Of a DNA stretch of 64,000 nucleotides, positions 1 to 11,589 are shown piece after piece. A program made the translations under genes and the position numbers. Within the stretch, counting starts at the first letter, position 1, and the number at the start of each line of letters is the position of its first letter. The notes beneath the pieces were generated by a model. It worked only from the letters and a program-made list of their open reading frames with translations. It made no database searches and had not been told where the DNA came from. Origin of the DNA: Nomia melanderi (Eukaryota; Arthropoda; Insecta; Hymenoptera; Halictidae); contig NC_134999.1 of NCBI RefSeq assembly GCF_051020985.1, forward strand, positions 20,713,660 through 20,777,659, given 5' to 3'.

Positions 1-20
1 ACTCTCTCTCTCTCTCTCTT
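1..20. repeat. (CT)n microsatellite at the window edge
   Basis: The first 20 bases are an almost pure CT dinucleotide run, cut by the window start. It is a simple repeat with no other visible function. Confidence 0.9.
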
Positions 21-2692
21 TCGCCACACCTTGCCGAGATCGACTCGCGATCGGCGGTAACGCGCGTTCCCTGCCGGCAGGCTCGAACTAACCGGACGGT
101 TCTCTGTCCTGAATTTTAGTCCCCGGGGCCCCGGCGCGAGCGAGACGGCCGCCGACCGACGGAGACGCCGGCGAGCGGCGGTGGTGGAACCGGGCCCCTT
201 CGCCCCACCGTCGCTCTTTTTCACCGCGCGCCGTCTACCGCTCCCCCCACTCTGCCGCGCGGAGCGGCGCCCCTGCGCCGAGGATGGCAGGTTAAGCCGG
301 GCAGGTAGAGAGGCCCATTGATCAGCGATGGAGACAACACGCGGCCTGGTGTGGGTTGCTCGTTCACCCCCTTTTTTCCGATCCTCGAAATGTCACCGTG
401 TCAAGTTCGCGCCGACCAGACGGACGGACAGGAACTCGGCTCGCTAATTGACTAGCCTGCTCCCCCGGTAATCGCGGAGCTACGGTCCCCGAGGATCGCC
501 GGGATTGCCGGGGATCGATAATTGTGGATCAACGAACGTCTACGCCGGTGAACGGCGCCCTTTAGAGTCAATCTTCGAGAGGCCTAGCTGTTAGGCTACC
601 GACACCTTTGGACAGCCTTGGACAATGGGACTCTCGTTAACCTGTTTCCAGGCGTGGGCGCTCGGGAAAACCTGCTGCCGAAGTGTCGAGGACCTTCGCA
701 ACGATCGATCGAAACTCGCGACGTCTCGCGCCGGGAGGCTTCTCGTCACAGCCCGATGAATCCGATATCCGCGTGGCTATCGACGGGGAAACTCGCCGAA
801 GGCTGAATGGGAACATCGAAAATCGAAGCGCGGAGTTTCGTAACTCGCTAGATAAGCATCAAGTCAGTCCCATCACTACCGCCAACACGGCGAGCAGGCC
901 CGACGCGAGCGAGCCTAGCGCCATCTCCGTCCGTCCCGTGCCGCCTGGGCCGGCCGCTCGTCGGTTTGCGTGCACGATTCGCCTCGTCTCTGTCCGTTGC
1001 CTTAAAAACGGTCCCCCAATACGATCCTCCGCGGTGAGGCCTCCGACAGGGACCGCCGCCCCTCCCCGCCGCCGCCCGTTCCACCTACACGCTCGCGCGG
1101 ACTCGCTTCGGCCGACTGTACCCCTACAGGGTGTACCGATTAACGAGCGATCCGCGAGATCAAAGAGCTCATCCGAGGATTGTTCCAGGGTAATCCCGTC
1201 CTCCCCGAGCCCATTCCGCGGGGACCTAAAAGGGAAGATGAATTTAGCTCGGCCGAACCGCGCGGCGACCATATTTGGCGCACCGATCCGTCCGAACCAA
1301 TACGTCCGAGGGGTTTTCGTGGTCGCTGAACCTTCCGCGCGCTCCTCTTTCCACGGAATTCGTTTCGGAAGGCTTGCGCGCGGCTATGACGAGATAATCT
1401 GCTCGGATCTTTCGTCCGACTCTTCGGATACGCGGAGAACCAGGGAAAGCGTACCGATTCGTGTTTCCTCGAGGATTTCTAGATATCGATGAACAGCGAT
1501 GCAAACTGTTACTGGAACATATGATCGCTGGTTATCGCGAATAACTAGCTCCGTCGAGCTCGAACATTGAATATTCCTGCTCTATTCTGCGGGGACTCAC
1601 GGAAATTCGAAGCAACCCTCGCGCGAGGCTATGACGAGATAATCTGCCTGGATCTTCGCGTTTCGTCCGACTGTTCGGATAAGCGGAGAAGCAGGGAAAG
1701 CGTAGCGATTCGTGTTTCCTCGAGGATTTCTAGATATCGATGAACAGCGATGGAAACTGTTGCTGGAACATATAATCGCTGGTTATCGCGAATAACTAGC
1801 TCCGTCGAGCTCGAACATTGAATATTCCTGTTCTATTCTGCGGGGACTCGCGGAAATTCGAAGCAACCCTCGCGCGAGGCCCGTGTTCGTCGATGGTAAT
1901 GAGCTCTGTCGTCCGTCGGTAGCGTATCGCCGCACTATCCATAATTCATAAATACCATAAACATTACTGGTCGTAAAAACGGTATTTATAGAAAACTCTG
2001 CCGCCGCTGTTACAAGTTCTCTCCGCGCGAAGGACGAATTCATATTCGCCGGCGTCACACGACAATTCCATTCAGGGCCGCTCCGGCATGCTCATCTGAC
2101 GACAATGACGATCGCGGTGACGATGACGGCTGCGTTTCTTGCCGAGCCGATTCCGTTACACCCGGAAACTTTTCATTTTTCTGTCTGAGTTCTCCGCTTT
2201 TTACCTCGCCGGATTATCTCATCGATCGCGGGATCTGATTCATCGGTTCATCGACAGGTCAGTCGCTCGGAGGCCGGCAGTCGTAGGTGGCTCGAGCTCG
2301 CCTTTCCGGAAGAAGCATGCGACACGTCGGACGTCGCGAATTAACGCTTCGCGCTCGAGAGCTCTCGCGGTCCACACTTGATTCGACATGTCAAAAGTAG
2401 AAAGTATCGCGTAACGTTCGGTTTAATGTTTGTATAATGCGTCGATGAGTGGGACGTCGAAGTAAGTAGCTTTGTTTCTTAACGCATCGCGTACCGGCTA
2501 ATCTTCAGAAAACTGAAACTGATGGGAATTTTCGCTGAGGTCAACTTATATCGCTATACATAGAAAAAATCAGATATCATATTGTTGTGTAATATATTTT
2601 AAATAGATAGAGATAGAAATTCGACTTTGTAAATTCTGCTTTGGATTTGTGTTATGCATATCTAAAATGATACATGAACGTAGAATAAGCAA
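21..2692. other. gene-free stretch apart from the tandem duplication
   Basis: GC- and CpG-rich sequence with several open frames of 60-270 codons on both strands. These are Arg/Ser/Pro-rich, have no recognisable domain and no flanking splice logic, and look like GC-driven noise. It could be upstream or intronic DNA of a gene outside the window. Confidence 0.6.
1382..1878. repeat. two-copy tandem duplication, period about 245-250 bp
   Basis: Copy 1 runs about 1382-1626 and copy 2 about 1627-1878. Both begin GGCTATGACGAGATAATCTG and end near AGCAACCCTCGCGCGAGG. They share long identical stretches through the middle and differ by scattered substitutions and small indels. Only two copies are present. 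No reading frame is kept between them, so the duplicated segment looks non-coding. Confidence 0.9.
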
Positions 2693-2939
2693 TTAACCCC
2701 TTAACTTGTACGCTCGAGTTAATTCGAGCGCGCTAAACAGGCCAAACAGGTCAAAAGGTCTATTTTATTGCAACCTCTGCCTGTTTTAACAACTTTTTCT
2801 ATATTCATTCCTAGTATCACAATTGTACTATTTGAAGGTAACATTTCAATGACTCCCAAATATTCTGGAATAAATAGAGCGTCCTATTAAGCTTTTTTGC
2901 GTCCTTTTTAGCGAGAAACTTCCGATTTCAAAGGGTTAA
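2693..2939. mobile_element. TTAA-bounded short element, family D (copy 1)
   Basis: Begins TTAACCCCTTAACTTG and ends TTTCAAAGGGTTAA. The interior (about 2760-2900) matches 34385-34525, sharing the phrases TATTTTATTGCAACCTCT and GGTAACATTTCAATGACTCC. TTAA at both ends and CCC/GGG just inside fit a piggyBac-type non-autonomous element. No transposase is encoded. Confidence 0.7.
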
Positions 2940-3781
2940 GGGTTAAGGATTAAGTCCTTGTATGTTACAATTGTTTTCTAGTCATTCAGAATTCTAGTCA
3001 TTCACCATAGCGCTTCACGTGTCAATAGTTCGAACGTAAATGACGTTCTCCGATCGCCAATTTCCACGGTCGAGTTTTTGCGAACGTTCCCTCGGCAGGC
3101 GGGCAACGCGAGCACGGAATCTTCGAAACGCGCAGATTTACGGTTTCAAATGATAGGACGCGTTCTCCGTTGGCAAACCGCAGCATAGTTGCGCGCACAC
3201 GGATACAACTGCGGACCGCAGCATAGTTGCGTTCACGTGCTCGCGCATACGCGCCCGTAGAAACGATGCTAAAGCGAAACACGTATCGCGTATCGACAAT
3301 GATACACACCTCGCCGAACGAAAATAAAATAGCGCGCTTATCCTGCGGCCGGGATCAGAGTCCTGAGCTATGCGGTTCGAATGCCAGTGAAAGTTTGAGC
3401 CGCCGATCAACGAATTTCGTCTCGTACGAGCGAAAGGACACCCCAGACGCTGCTCCGCCGAGCAAAATACGTCTCGACGAGACGTTTCCTCGACGGGATT
3501 ATTTTGTTCGTGAAAATACTCGACCGGTTGCGTACTTGATCTGCGTGATCAATTAATGTCCCACTGCTTAGAATTGTTTTCGCGGGATCCACGTCGCAGC
3601 GAACGGAATTCGCGACGAACAAACGAACGGAACGCCGTGGATTTTATGGTTTGTTTGTTCCAGTCGCAATTCCTCTCTCATACCCATTAACTCTTGACTG
3701 TCTAAAGTTTTTCAGGAATCTAGACGCGATCCGGGAGATATAAGCGACATTCTTCGAAGCTAATGAGAATACATGTACTAA

Positions 3782-3918
3782 TTAACACGAAAACTACCGA
3801 GTAGACTTTTTGACGTTGTATGAAAACTTTAAGAACGCTTTTATTGAGACCAAGTTTACGGCTTAGTTTTGCTGAAGCTATTTCGTGAATCATTTCTCGG
3901 AGGAACGTCTGTGTTTAA
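3782..3918. mobile_element. partial TTAA-bounded element, family B
   Basis: The left end reads TTAACACGAAAACTACCGAG, a diverged copy of the family B terminus seen intact at 23322-23517. The right end is degraded and abuts the family A element that starts at 3915. Confidence 0.4.
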
Positions 3919-4231
3919 CCCTTTGCACTCGGAAGTTTCTCACTAGAAACATTTATCATTCGATGAGACAAAGACTATATTCTTTGAAACTAACTCGAAG
4001 AGAAATCACAAGCACATTGAACGAAGCTATTTTATCACAAGATTGATACGAGGCGAAGATGATATTCCTTGAAACTCGGAGGGAAATCACGAGTACCGAG
4101 GAACTATTTTATTCCAATATTTCACGTATCAAGGAGTTATACACAGTTCAACGTTAAATATTAGATTTCATAGTGTTAGCACGTTAAATCAAACGGTGAC
4201 TGAGAGTCGCGTTCAGAGTGCGAAAGGTTAA
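3915..4231. mobile_element. TTAA-bounded MITE, family A (copy 1, long form)
   Basis: The left terminus is TTAACCCTTTGCACTC and the right terminus is the near-perfect inverted GAGTGCGAAAGGTTAA. The interior is AT-rich and non-coding. This is the longest of six copies in the window; size varies because of interior indels. Confidence 0.75.
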
Positions 4232-6473
4232 TAACGCAAGTAAGTTGATAACAGTGAAACGCAAACATCGTAACGCCAAGTAATTAATAACTGTTCCTGC
4301 CTATCTTTGCTATAACAGAAAACTCTATATGAAAACGCTTATTTTCGTGACGCTTAACGTGTTAACGACCAGTAAGAGACTATCTATAACCGCCGTTGAG
4401 TTTGAAAGTAATCCCTGAATGTCTCAGTCGCCTAGAATCCCGATCCCTCAGAGATGAACGGTGAATCCAGCGGCGGCGTTCGATCAATTTCATTAATTGC
4501 ACCTGTCGAACGAGGCGAACGGCGGATTGCGTTAATCCGGCACGCGTCGATTATAGTCGGCGAATACAAATGAGGCGCGATGGTACAGCCGAGCCTCGTC
4601 TTTATCGTTTATTCAGGTCAGATAATATGCGGGACGACGCGCAAGGACGGATTGCGCGCGGCGAGCGCGTCCGATGTGCCAACCGATCGAATTAAAACCG
4701 GGAAAATTAGAAACAGAAAACGTGGGAGAGCGTTAAACAACGCGGGGATCGTCCTGACGACCTTGGGACGCCGAAACCATTCCAGTTCCGAGAGAACCTT
4801 CGAAATTCCGGAGTGAATCGTCGTCCTGGGCGGCTATAAATTAAAGAAGGATCGCCGTTACCTCGAACCGGAACCAATTTACGCCTCCGCGAACGATTAG
4901 ACGGCGAACGAGATGCGAAAGAGCGGCCCTCCGGCTGCCTGGAATGCAAAACACGTTTAAACACAACGGGATCCACGTCGAAAGACAACGAAACGGCGGA
5001 TACAGGGAAAAGAGGAGGATCCGGCCTGCCGGCCGGGATCCGCCATTTTTTCTTGCCGCGGAAACGACGAGACAATTCACTTAGCCCGTACAAGATCGAA
5101 ACGTTGTCGTTCGCGATACTGTTACCCGCCGACGACCTGCGGCTCTTCTAACCCGTCATTAACGATTCTCGCAGCTACTTCGTTGCATCAGACGCTTCGA
5201 TGAGCAGTTGCAGCTCGCCTCGACGCAACGCGTTGCTTTCTTCGTATGTTTCTTTAATGACAAGCGCTACGAGGCGATTAAGAATTCCAAAGTGAAAACG
5301 ATCAGAGTTCACAGAGGTCTTCGTACTCTTATTTTTATCTTCGAAGCCGTGCGATCACCGACTGCGCCATTTTCAATGCGAATGACGCGATAGTAACTTC
5401 TCTGTTAATGTTTCGCGTCGGAGGACTATTTGGAATAGATAAACGTGGTCGCTTCTAATGGCCGAGGGAAGCTCAGTCCCATCAAAGTAACGGCTCGCGA
5501 CGATTATTTCCGGCAATTCGCTCCGAAACTGTTGGCAACGACGTTCGCGTAACTCCGCGTAACGTTACGTCGTCGCAGCGGTCTCCTAATCGCGGGGTAA
5601 TGTCCCGGGAAACAGATAGGGAAAACAGGAAAAGGACACGCGCGGGAATCGAGTCACGGTAGAACGCCGATGAGAAAGTAAATGGCCGTCGCGGGACGTA
5701 AAGTCAGCCGTGAAACGGATCACACTGTCCTGCTAGCGTTTAAACTGATATATGGGGTTGGCGCACGTGAAATTGTCCCTCGGCAGTGGCGTGGAAGTTC
5801 CGCTGCTCGGATCATAGGCGTAGTAACGGTTGTAGCGACGATGAAACGCAGACGACGCGTGAGAAGTTCAGCGACAGGCAACGCGCTTTAGCGAGCTGGA
5901 CGAGTGGGAGGCTATCAGATGACGATTGCTTGTTGGAAAACACGTCGCAAATAGTGGCGATTATTGCCATTAGGTAGAACGGTCGGTTAACGGTGCATAA
6001 TAATTTCGGCGATCAACGCGATAGAGGAAACCTCTGGATTCCTGAGTTCTGCGGAGTCTTGATCGCGGAGAGAGCTATAGCGCACGCGACACCAGGACTC
6101 GCGAGATTCCTTTCACGTGATTAAATGTCGAGGAAATTTTTATAACAGTACCGCGAAGAGGATGTAGAAAGTCGCGCAGTGACGTAATGGTAAAACGTGC
6201 GATTATCGTCGCACGCGATCCTTGCGAGTTTGAGGAAGCGGGCTGCTGCGAGAGAAATGATCGTTTGGAGTTTAATAACCGCTGGTGTTAATGCTTTCCA
6301 ATGAGTATTAAGATACTTTCTTATTTATTATTATTTATTCGTAGGAAAACAACGCGAGAGGCCCTAATTTCTTCGTAACTGCTGATGTATTGAATTATTA
6401 TTTGTTTACGTTTATTTTCTCAATGATTTGAGCGCTTGCGAATAATTCTTGCCGTTCTGTTCGTAAGACGTAA
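4232..6473. other. intergenic sequence, no gene seen
   Basis: Mixed-composition DNA upstream of the transferrin locus. Open frames are short and lack domains. No tRNA, rRNA or additional duplicated unit was seen. Confidence 0.5.
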
Positions 6474-6823
6474 TGCAATTAGCGGCATGAATTAGTTGCT
6501 CTTTAAAATCTGCATTTTAAACTGGTGGCGCCATCCGTGGCAAAACGCTCAAACTGGTAGCCAATCGTTATCGACAGGTGAGTGAACTCAAAAAACTGGT
6601 GGCGCCTCTAGTGGCAAAATGCTCAAACTGGTAGCTAAATTCAGCTGTCGATGACGTTGGTTACGAGTTTGAGCGTTTTGCCATCAGAGGCGCCACCTGT
6701 CTTCCATCTCCACTCACCTGTCGATAACGTTTGGCTAACAGTTTGAGCGTTTTGCCACGGATGGCGCCATCAGTTTAAAGTGCAGATTTTAAAGAGCGAA
6801 TAATTCGTGCCGTTAGTTGCATG
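6474..6823. mobile_element. foldback / inverted-repeat element, about 350 bp
   Basis: The left arm from about 6474 pairs with the reverse complement of the right arm ending about 6823. The arms share CTCTTTAAAATCTGCA and CAAAACGCTCAAACTG. Inside each arm a unit starting ACTGGTGGCGCC is repeated twice, giving four copies in the order forward, forward, reverse, reverse (6521-6541, 6595-6615, 6680-6700, 6754-6774). No open frame is present. A fragment resembling the outer terminus recurs near 6840. The whole element lies about 150 bp upstream of the transferrin start codon. Confidence 0.8.
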
Positions 6824-6976
6824 ATGCTTAATGTATAAAGCGGTAAGAATTAGTTGCGCCAGTCGTAAATAAGTAGTGAGGGCTGGAGAGGCCGCCACAG
6901 ATACAGTTTTGTAGCATCATAGCATTGGGTGTTGTCTTTCGTTTTAATTGAAGTTTGTTTAAATGAATAGCTAACA

Positions 6977-9900
6977 ATGCTGCACAGAAACAGTGAACGT
7001 ATGTTTCTATTATTATTTAGTTTGTTCTACCTTCGTGTACATGGTATGGAGAATGGTTTTTCTTTTCAACTAATATATTATTTTAATTAATCTTTTACTT
7101 ATTTTATCGTCAACGTTTATTTTGTAGCTCAGAATCTCAATAATACTGTTATATGGTGCACAATATCAGAAGCTGAACAAGACAAGTGCAATGCATTTTC
7201 AAGGGCTATTGATCGTGAGATAACATTCTTTGGACGGTTCTATGTTTCTGTGCAATGTAAGCAAGCGGCTAGCAAAGAAGAATGTGTGTCTATGCTGGAT
7301 CAGGAGAAAGCACATATAACAACTTTGGATGCAGGAGAAACTTTTATAGCAGGAAGATATCACAGTTTAATACCAATTATGCAAGAAATATATGAAAGCA
7401 ATGTGAACTATCAGTTTGCAGTCGCAGTTGTAAAAAAGGGATCTTTGCAAGATGTTCAGAGTTTACGAGATTTGAGGGGGAAAAAGGCCTGTTTTGCTGG
7501 TCTTGGAATGCTTGCTGGATGGGTTATTCCTATTCATACGGTAAATATAACTTGCCTTAGCTTTCTGATTATTTTATTGTAAATCATTATGATAACTATT
7601 ATTCTTTTTCTATACATTAGCTTATGAAACAAGGTGGACTGGAAATAATTGATTGTAACAATCATGTTAAATCTGCTATAAAATACTTTGGACCTAGTTG
7701 TGCAGTTAATTCTTTAATAGATAAATACAATCCATTAGGTAAGTTGATGGTGGTGTCATTAAATATCAAAACTGGTTTATAACAATTGTATAAAATTATA
7801 GGTGATAATTCTGATCAATTGTGCAGCCTATGTATTGGTAAAATACCTGGTGGAAGATGTACAAGTGCAGATCCTTATGCAGGATATGAAGGAGCATTTA
7901 GATGTTTAGTAGAAGCAGGAGAAATTGCATTTTTAGTGCACACAACTGTAGATGAAATGACATCAACAACCTTTGACTTTAGTATGTTTCCAATTTGCGT
8001 TTTAATCATTAGAAAATGACAATATTAATAATTTTGGTCTGTTCCTTTTTGTAGATTCCATTAAGAAAGAACAGTTTGAGCTGCTTTGTGTAGATGGTAC
8101 TCGCAAGAATATTGATGAATATAAGATTTGTAACTGGGGGGTAGTACCATCGCGTGCGGTAGTTGTATCATCTGCCACGAGAATAGAAACTCGTCGATTA
8201 TATCAGCGGTTTCTAGAAAAAGCAGCTGTAATACTGAAAAAAGATAATGCCAAAAATTCTACTGATTTTTATGACAATCGCTTCGAAAATAGACCTGGTT
8301 TTAATAACAGATTTGGTGATAATTATTTCAATACCAGCGGATATAATAATCCTAATGAGTACAATACCGAGAATTTCGAAGGTCGTAATGGATACGATAG
8401 AAGTTACAACGGTAATGGGCTAACTGGATGGGACAAGGCGGAATCGACTAATATACAACCGATAGAGACGTTTAATTTATTTGAATCTGCGCCAAGATAT
8501 GGAATACAACATAACCTACTTTTCTCGGTAATTATAACGTTTATATTTTTTAATGTTTATATTTCTCTTAGTCTTTAAATAAATCTCGCGATTCCAGGAT
8601 TCAGCACGAGACTTTGTTCAACTGGAAGAGAAAGATCAAACTTATGCTGGGTACTTAGGCAGAGCATTGAATCCCATACTAGAAGTTCGTCGCTGTACCG
8701 TGAACAGAATGACATTGTGCGTTACATCTGATGCGGAAATGGAGAAGTGTGTAGAAATGAAGGTAAATATAATATTATAGAAACCTTGTAGCGCATATTC
8801 TAATCCTGATAATTTCCCATTCTTATTCCAGATAGCATTAAAAGCACAGCTATTAAAACCAGAATTAAATTGTCATAAAGGTCATAGTCAAATTCATTGC
8901 ATGCAGGACATACAGAGCGGGTATGTGTTTTAGATACATCAATTACATTTACTACATCAGCTGCAATACAAAAATACCTTTTTCGTTTAGGATCGCCGAT
9001 GTAACAGTATTGGATACTAGCGATGTATACACTGCTGGTTTACGTTTCGATTTGATCCCATTCATCTCTGAGGTCTACAACTTACCTACTCCAGAATACT
9101 ATGTAGTTGCAGTGGCGAAAGAAGAGGACGACAATACAGATTTAACTTATTTGAAGAACAAATACACCTGTCACACCGGAATTAACACGGCTGCTGGTTG
9201 GGTCTACCCTCTGGCGTATCTTATCTCCAACACTTGGATTAGGGGGTACGGTTGTGACTCGGTTCGAGCTGCAGCCGAATATTTCAGTAAATCTTGTGTA
9301 CCAGGAGCGCTCAGCACCGAGTACAATACAGGTAATTATGATCCCGGAACAAAAGCTCCTTGTGAATTCTATACGATATACAAATAATTGCGTTCTTGTT
9401 ACAGGAGTGCCTTACGATAACATGTGTGACCTATGTCACGGAGAAAGCTTCCGGTACTGTCGTAGGGACGCGTCGGAAGATTACTTTGGATACACAGGTG
9501 CCTTTAGGTGCTTAGTGGAAGGAGGTGGAGACGTGGCTTTCGTAAAGCACACGACAGTCGCGGAAAACACGGATGGGAAACGAAAGGAGACATGGGCGCG
9601 TAACACGTTCACCAAAGATTTCGAGTTGCTCTGCCCCGACGGTACTCGTCGACCAACTACCGATTACATCCACTGCAATCTTGGAAAAGTCGCTGCGAAC
9701 GCGATAGTAACCCGCGGAGGGTATTACGGATACAACGAAACGCAGACGAACGCTTACATAAACTTGTTTATCTATGCGCAACAGTTTTACGGAAGGAAAG
9801 AACAGGATGAATTTAGCTTCAGTATGTTTTACAGTAAGCCTCCTCACAGCGACCTGATCTTCCAAGACGCTACGCAACAGCTGGTGGTAGTGCCGTCGGA

Positions 9901-10045
9901 AAAGAGGGAGTACAGTGCATATCTAGGTCCAGATTTCATGCGGGCTCGAAGAATCGTTGACTGCAATGCCGGCGCGTCCGCTATAGAGCAATCGATATTA
10001 GCTACAGCTGCTATGGTTCTACTCACTTACGTGTTCAGTAGATAA
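6977..10045 (+). CDS. transferrin-family protein, melanotransferrin-like, nine exons
   Basis: Exons: 6977-7043, 7128-7540, 7621-7738, 7802-7981, 8055-8527, 8598-8762, 8832-8920, 8991-9331, 9405-10045, giving 828 aa with all phases consistent. Exon 1 encodes a signal peptide (hydrophobic run FLLLFSLFY). Residues about 25-450 form an N-lobe and about 455-800 a C-lobe; the last about 20 residues are hydrophobic after a small-residue site (CNAGASA), suggesting a GPI anchor. Compared with human transferrin positions, the N-lobe keeps Asp90 and Tyr228. Tyr95 is replaced by Gln118, His249 by Arg293, and the anion-binding Thr/Arg by Ala146/Met150. The C-lobe keeps Asp510, Tyr538, Thr564 and Tyr645, but His is Asn714 and Arg is Thr568. 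An Asn/Gly/Tyr-rich insert occupies about 323-395. Family role is iron binding or, in insect melanotransferrins, epithelial junctions. Ligand loss makes efficient iron transport doubtful. Subtype (Tsf2 or Tsf3) is unsettled. A poly(A) signal lies at 10443-10448. Confidence 0.9.
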
Positions 10046-10825
10046 ACTTTAATAGATATCTTTTCTATTAATGAATCTCTATTATATATATATGTATATT
10101 GAACAACAGATAGGTAGAATTCCGACAGGATCAAAGATATGCTTTAGTATACCGCTAAGTTTGCAGGTTATAGTTTTATAATATCTATGTGAAATGTGTT
10201 CACAGATTGATTATATTTTATATATAGACGCCTTGTTAGATGACTGAACGTGGCAAAACAATTTCTCGTAGCATTTTTATTTAAACGCTACAGCGATAGT
10301 TTATTGTTAGCTTAAGAGCTCCAGACTTTGATCTGATCCGTCCATACTTCGAAGTTTTATAGTAATTGTAAGATTTTAACGTACGAAATAGTTTACGCGT
10401 GCCTTATGCCGTCCATTACCAATTTTTGTACATTTCGATCGAAATAAATTTATATCTTCGTAAACATGCACTCTTTTATTTAGCCACCATAGGTACTTAG
10501 ACGAGTACACATTACACTTTCCCAGAGTTCCTTTGCTCCTTGAGTTTTTTCGTTACTGTTGCGAAATATTCACGGAAATTCACTTTGTGCAAAACTTAAA
10601 GATATTATCTATGATAACATTTATGCAAACCTAAGGAAAATAGTCGACGTTGCAACTTCTTGCTCCGCATAATTTTCGAAAGCTGTTGCAACATGAACCC
10701 TTTGCCACTCTTTAATGGTTCACGAGTCTTCCCATTCGCCGTGGATAATTTTAGGACACGACGCTTCCGCGTTGATTGGCTTACCTTGATACACGAAAAT
10801 AATCAATTAACTTAACTTACCCTGA
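10046..10825. other. 3' flanks of two convergent genes
   Basis: Holds the transferrin 3' UTR with AATAAA at 10443-10448 on the plus strand, and a possible minus-strand AATAAA at 10480-10475 for the gene at 10826-11301. The two transcripts would end within about 30 bp of each other. No further gene is visible. Confidence 0.55.
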
Positions 10826-11301
10826 TTACTGCAAAGCGATTAGAATAGAAGTTACAGTAGAACGTTCTTTTTGGGCCAAGAGATGGTTCTGAGACCTCGG
10901 TTGCGCAAGAACGTCGATGCGCCTCAGCTTTCTCGGACGCACCCTTTTACGACGCTTCTGAAACACCTTGTATCGTCACAGATCTTTCATCAAGACGTAT
11001 AAAAATTACCTTCCTCGGTTTCTCAATATCTGCTTTCACTGGAAGGTCCTCGACTTTCTTCTCAAGACTCTCGCTCCCAGTTTTCCTGGGAGCACACCAG
11101 TAGCTTTTCTTTCTAAATCCGGCGCTACGATTTTTAACCGTCACTGCAGATACTCGGTGTCTATCGCACAAGAATTGTCTCTCGTGAACGCAAGAAATCG
11201 AAATAACACGGAAAAAGTATTTACTCTGATTCGTGCATCGCGGTGTTGAAATGTTTGGGGTGGTTTCTCGGATTCGCCACGTTCTTCGCAGATTCGTGCA
11301 T
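10826..11301 (-). CDS. probable small THEG-repeat protein, three exons
   Basis: Proposed exons on the minus strand: 11301-11225, 11160-11010, 10957-10826, giving 119 aa. The junctions have GT/AG signals and matching phases (2 then 0); the introns are only 64 and 52 bp. Exon 3 contains RRIDVLAQPR, a good match to the THEG repeat core (R-I-x-x-LA-x-P-R/K). Weaker versions are KNVANPR in exon 1 and YWCAPRK in exon 2. The protein is strongly basic. THEG proteins (sperm microtubule-associated protein 2 family) occur in spermatids and sperm flagella. The gene would be head-to-head with the THEG-repeat gene at 11590, 288 bp apart. The repeat in exon 3 is seen; the exon structure is inference and the second intron is unusually short. 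Confidence 0.45.
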
Positions 11302-11589
11302 GGTTGAAGCGTGTAACTCGCATTGTCCTTTAATTCATCGTCAATTTATTCCCCCGAAACTTGGGATTTCAGAATTTCGTTCCCACTTTTAACCAGACCA
11401 TCGTTTCTATTCATCGACGAACGATTCGTCCCCGATGAACAGTTGAAGCGAGCAAGCCGCTCGCTTCACGGAGCTCGGCCATCGCTTCGCTGCCGCACAC
11501 CGCCATTTTCAATCCGTCATCAAGGTCCTCAAAATTCTCGGCAACAACCTAGACCCCAGTAACAGCCATTCAGTCTCACCGATTCACAC

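Noticed and set aside
683..1492. 269-codon plus-strand open frame
   Set aside because: No domain, opposed by long minus-strand frames, and its end runs into the non-coding tandem duplication.
10968..11249. 93-codon plus-strand frame
   Set aside because: It is antisense to the proposed minus-strand THEG-repeat exons, which carry the recognisable motif.
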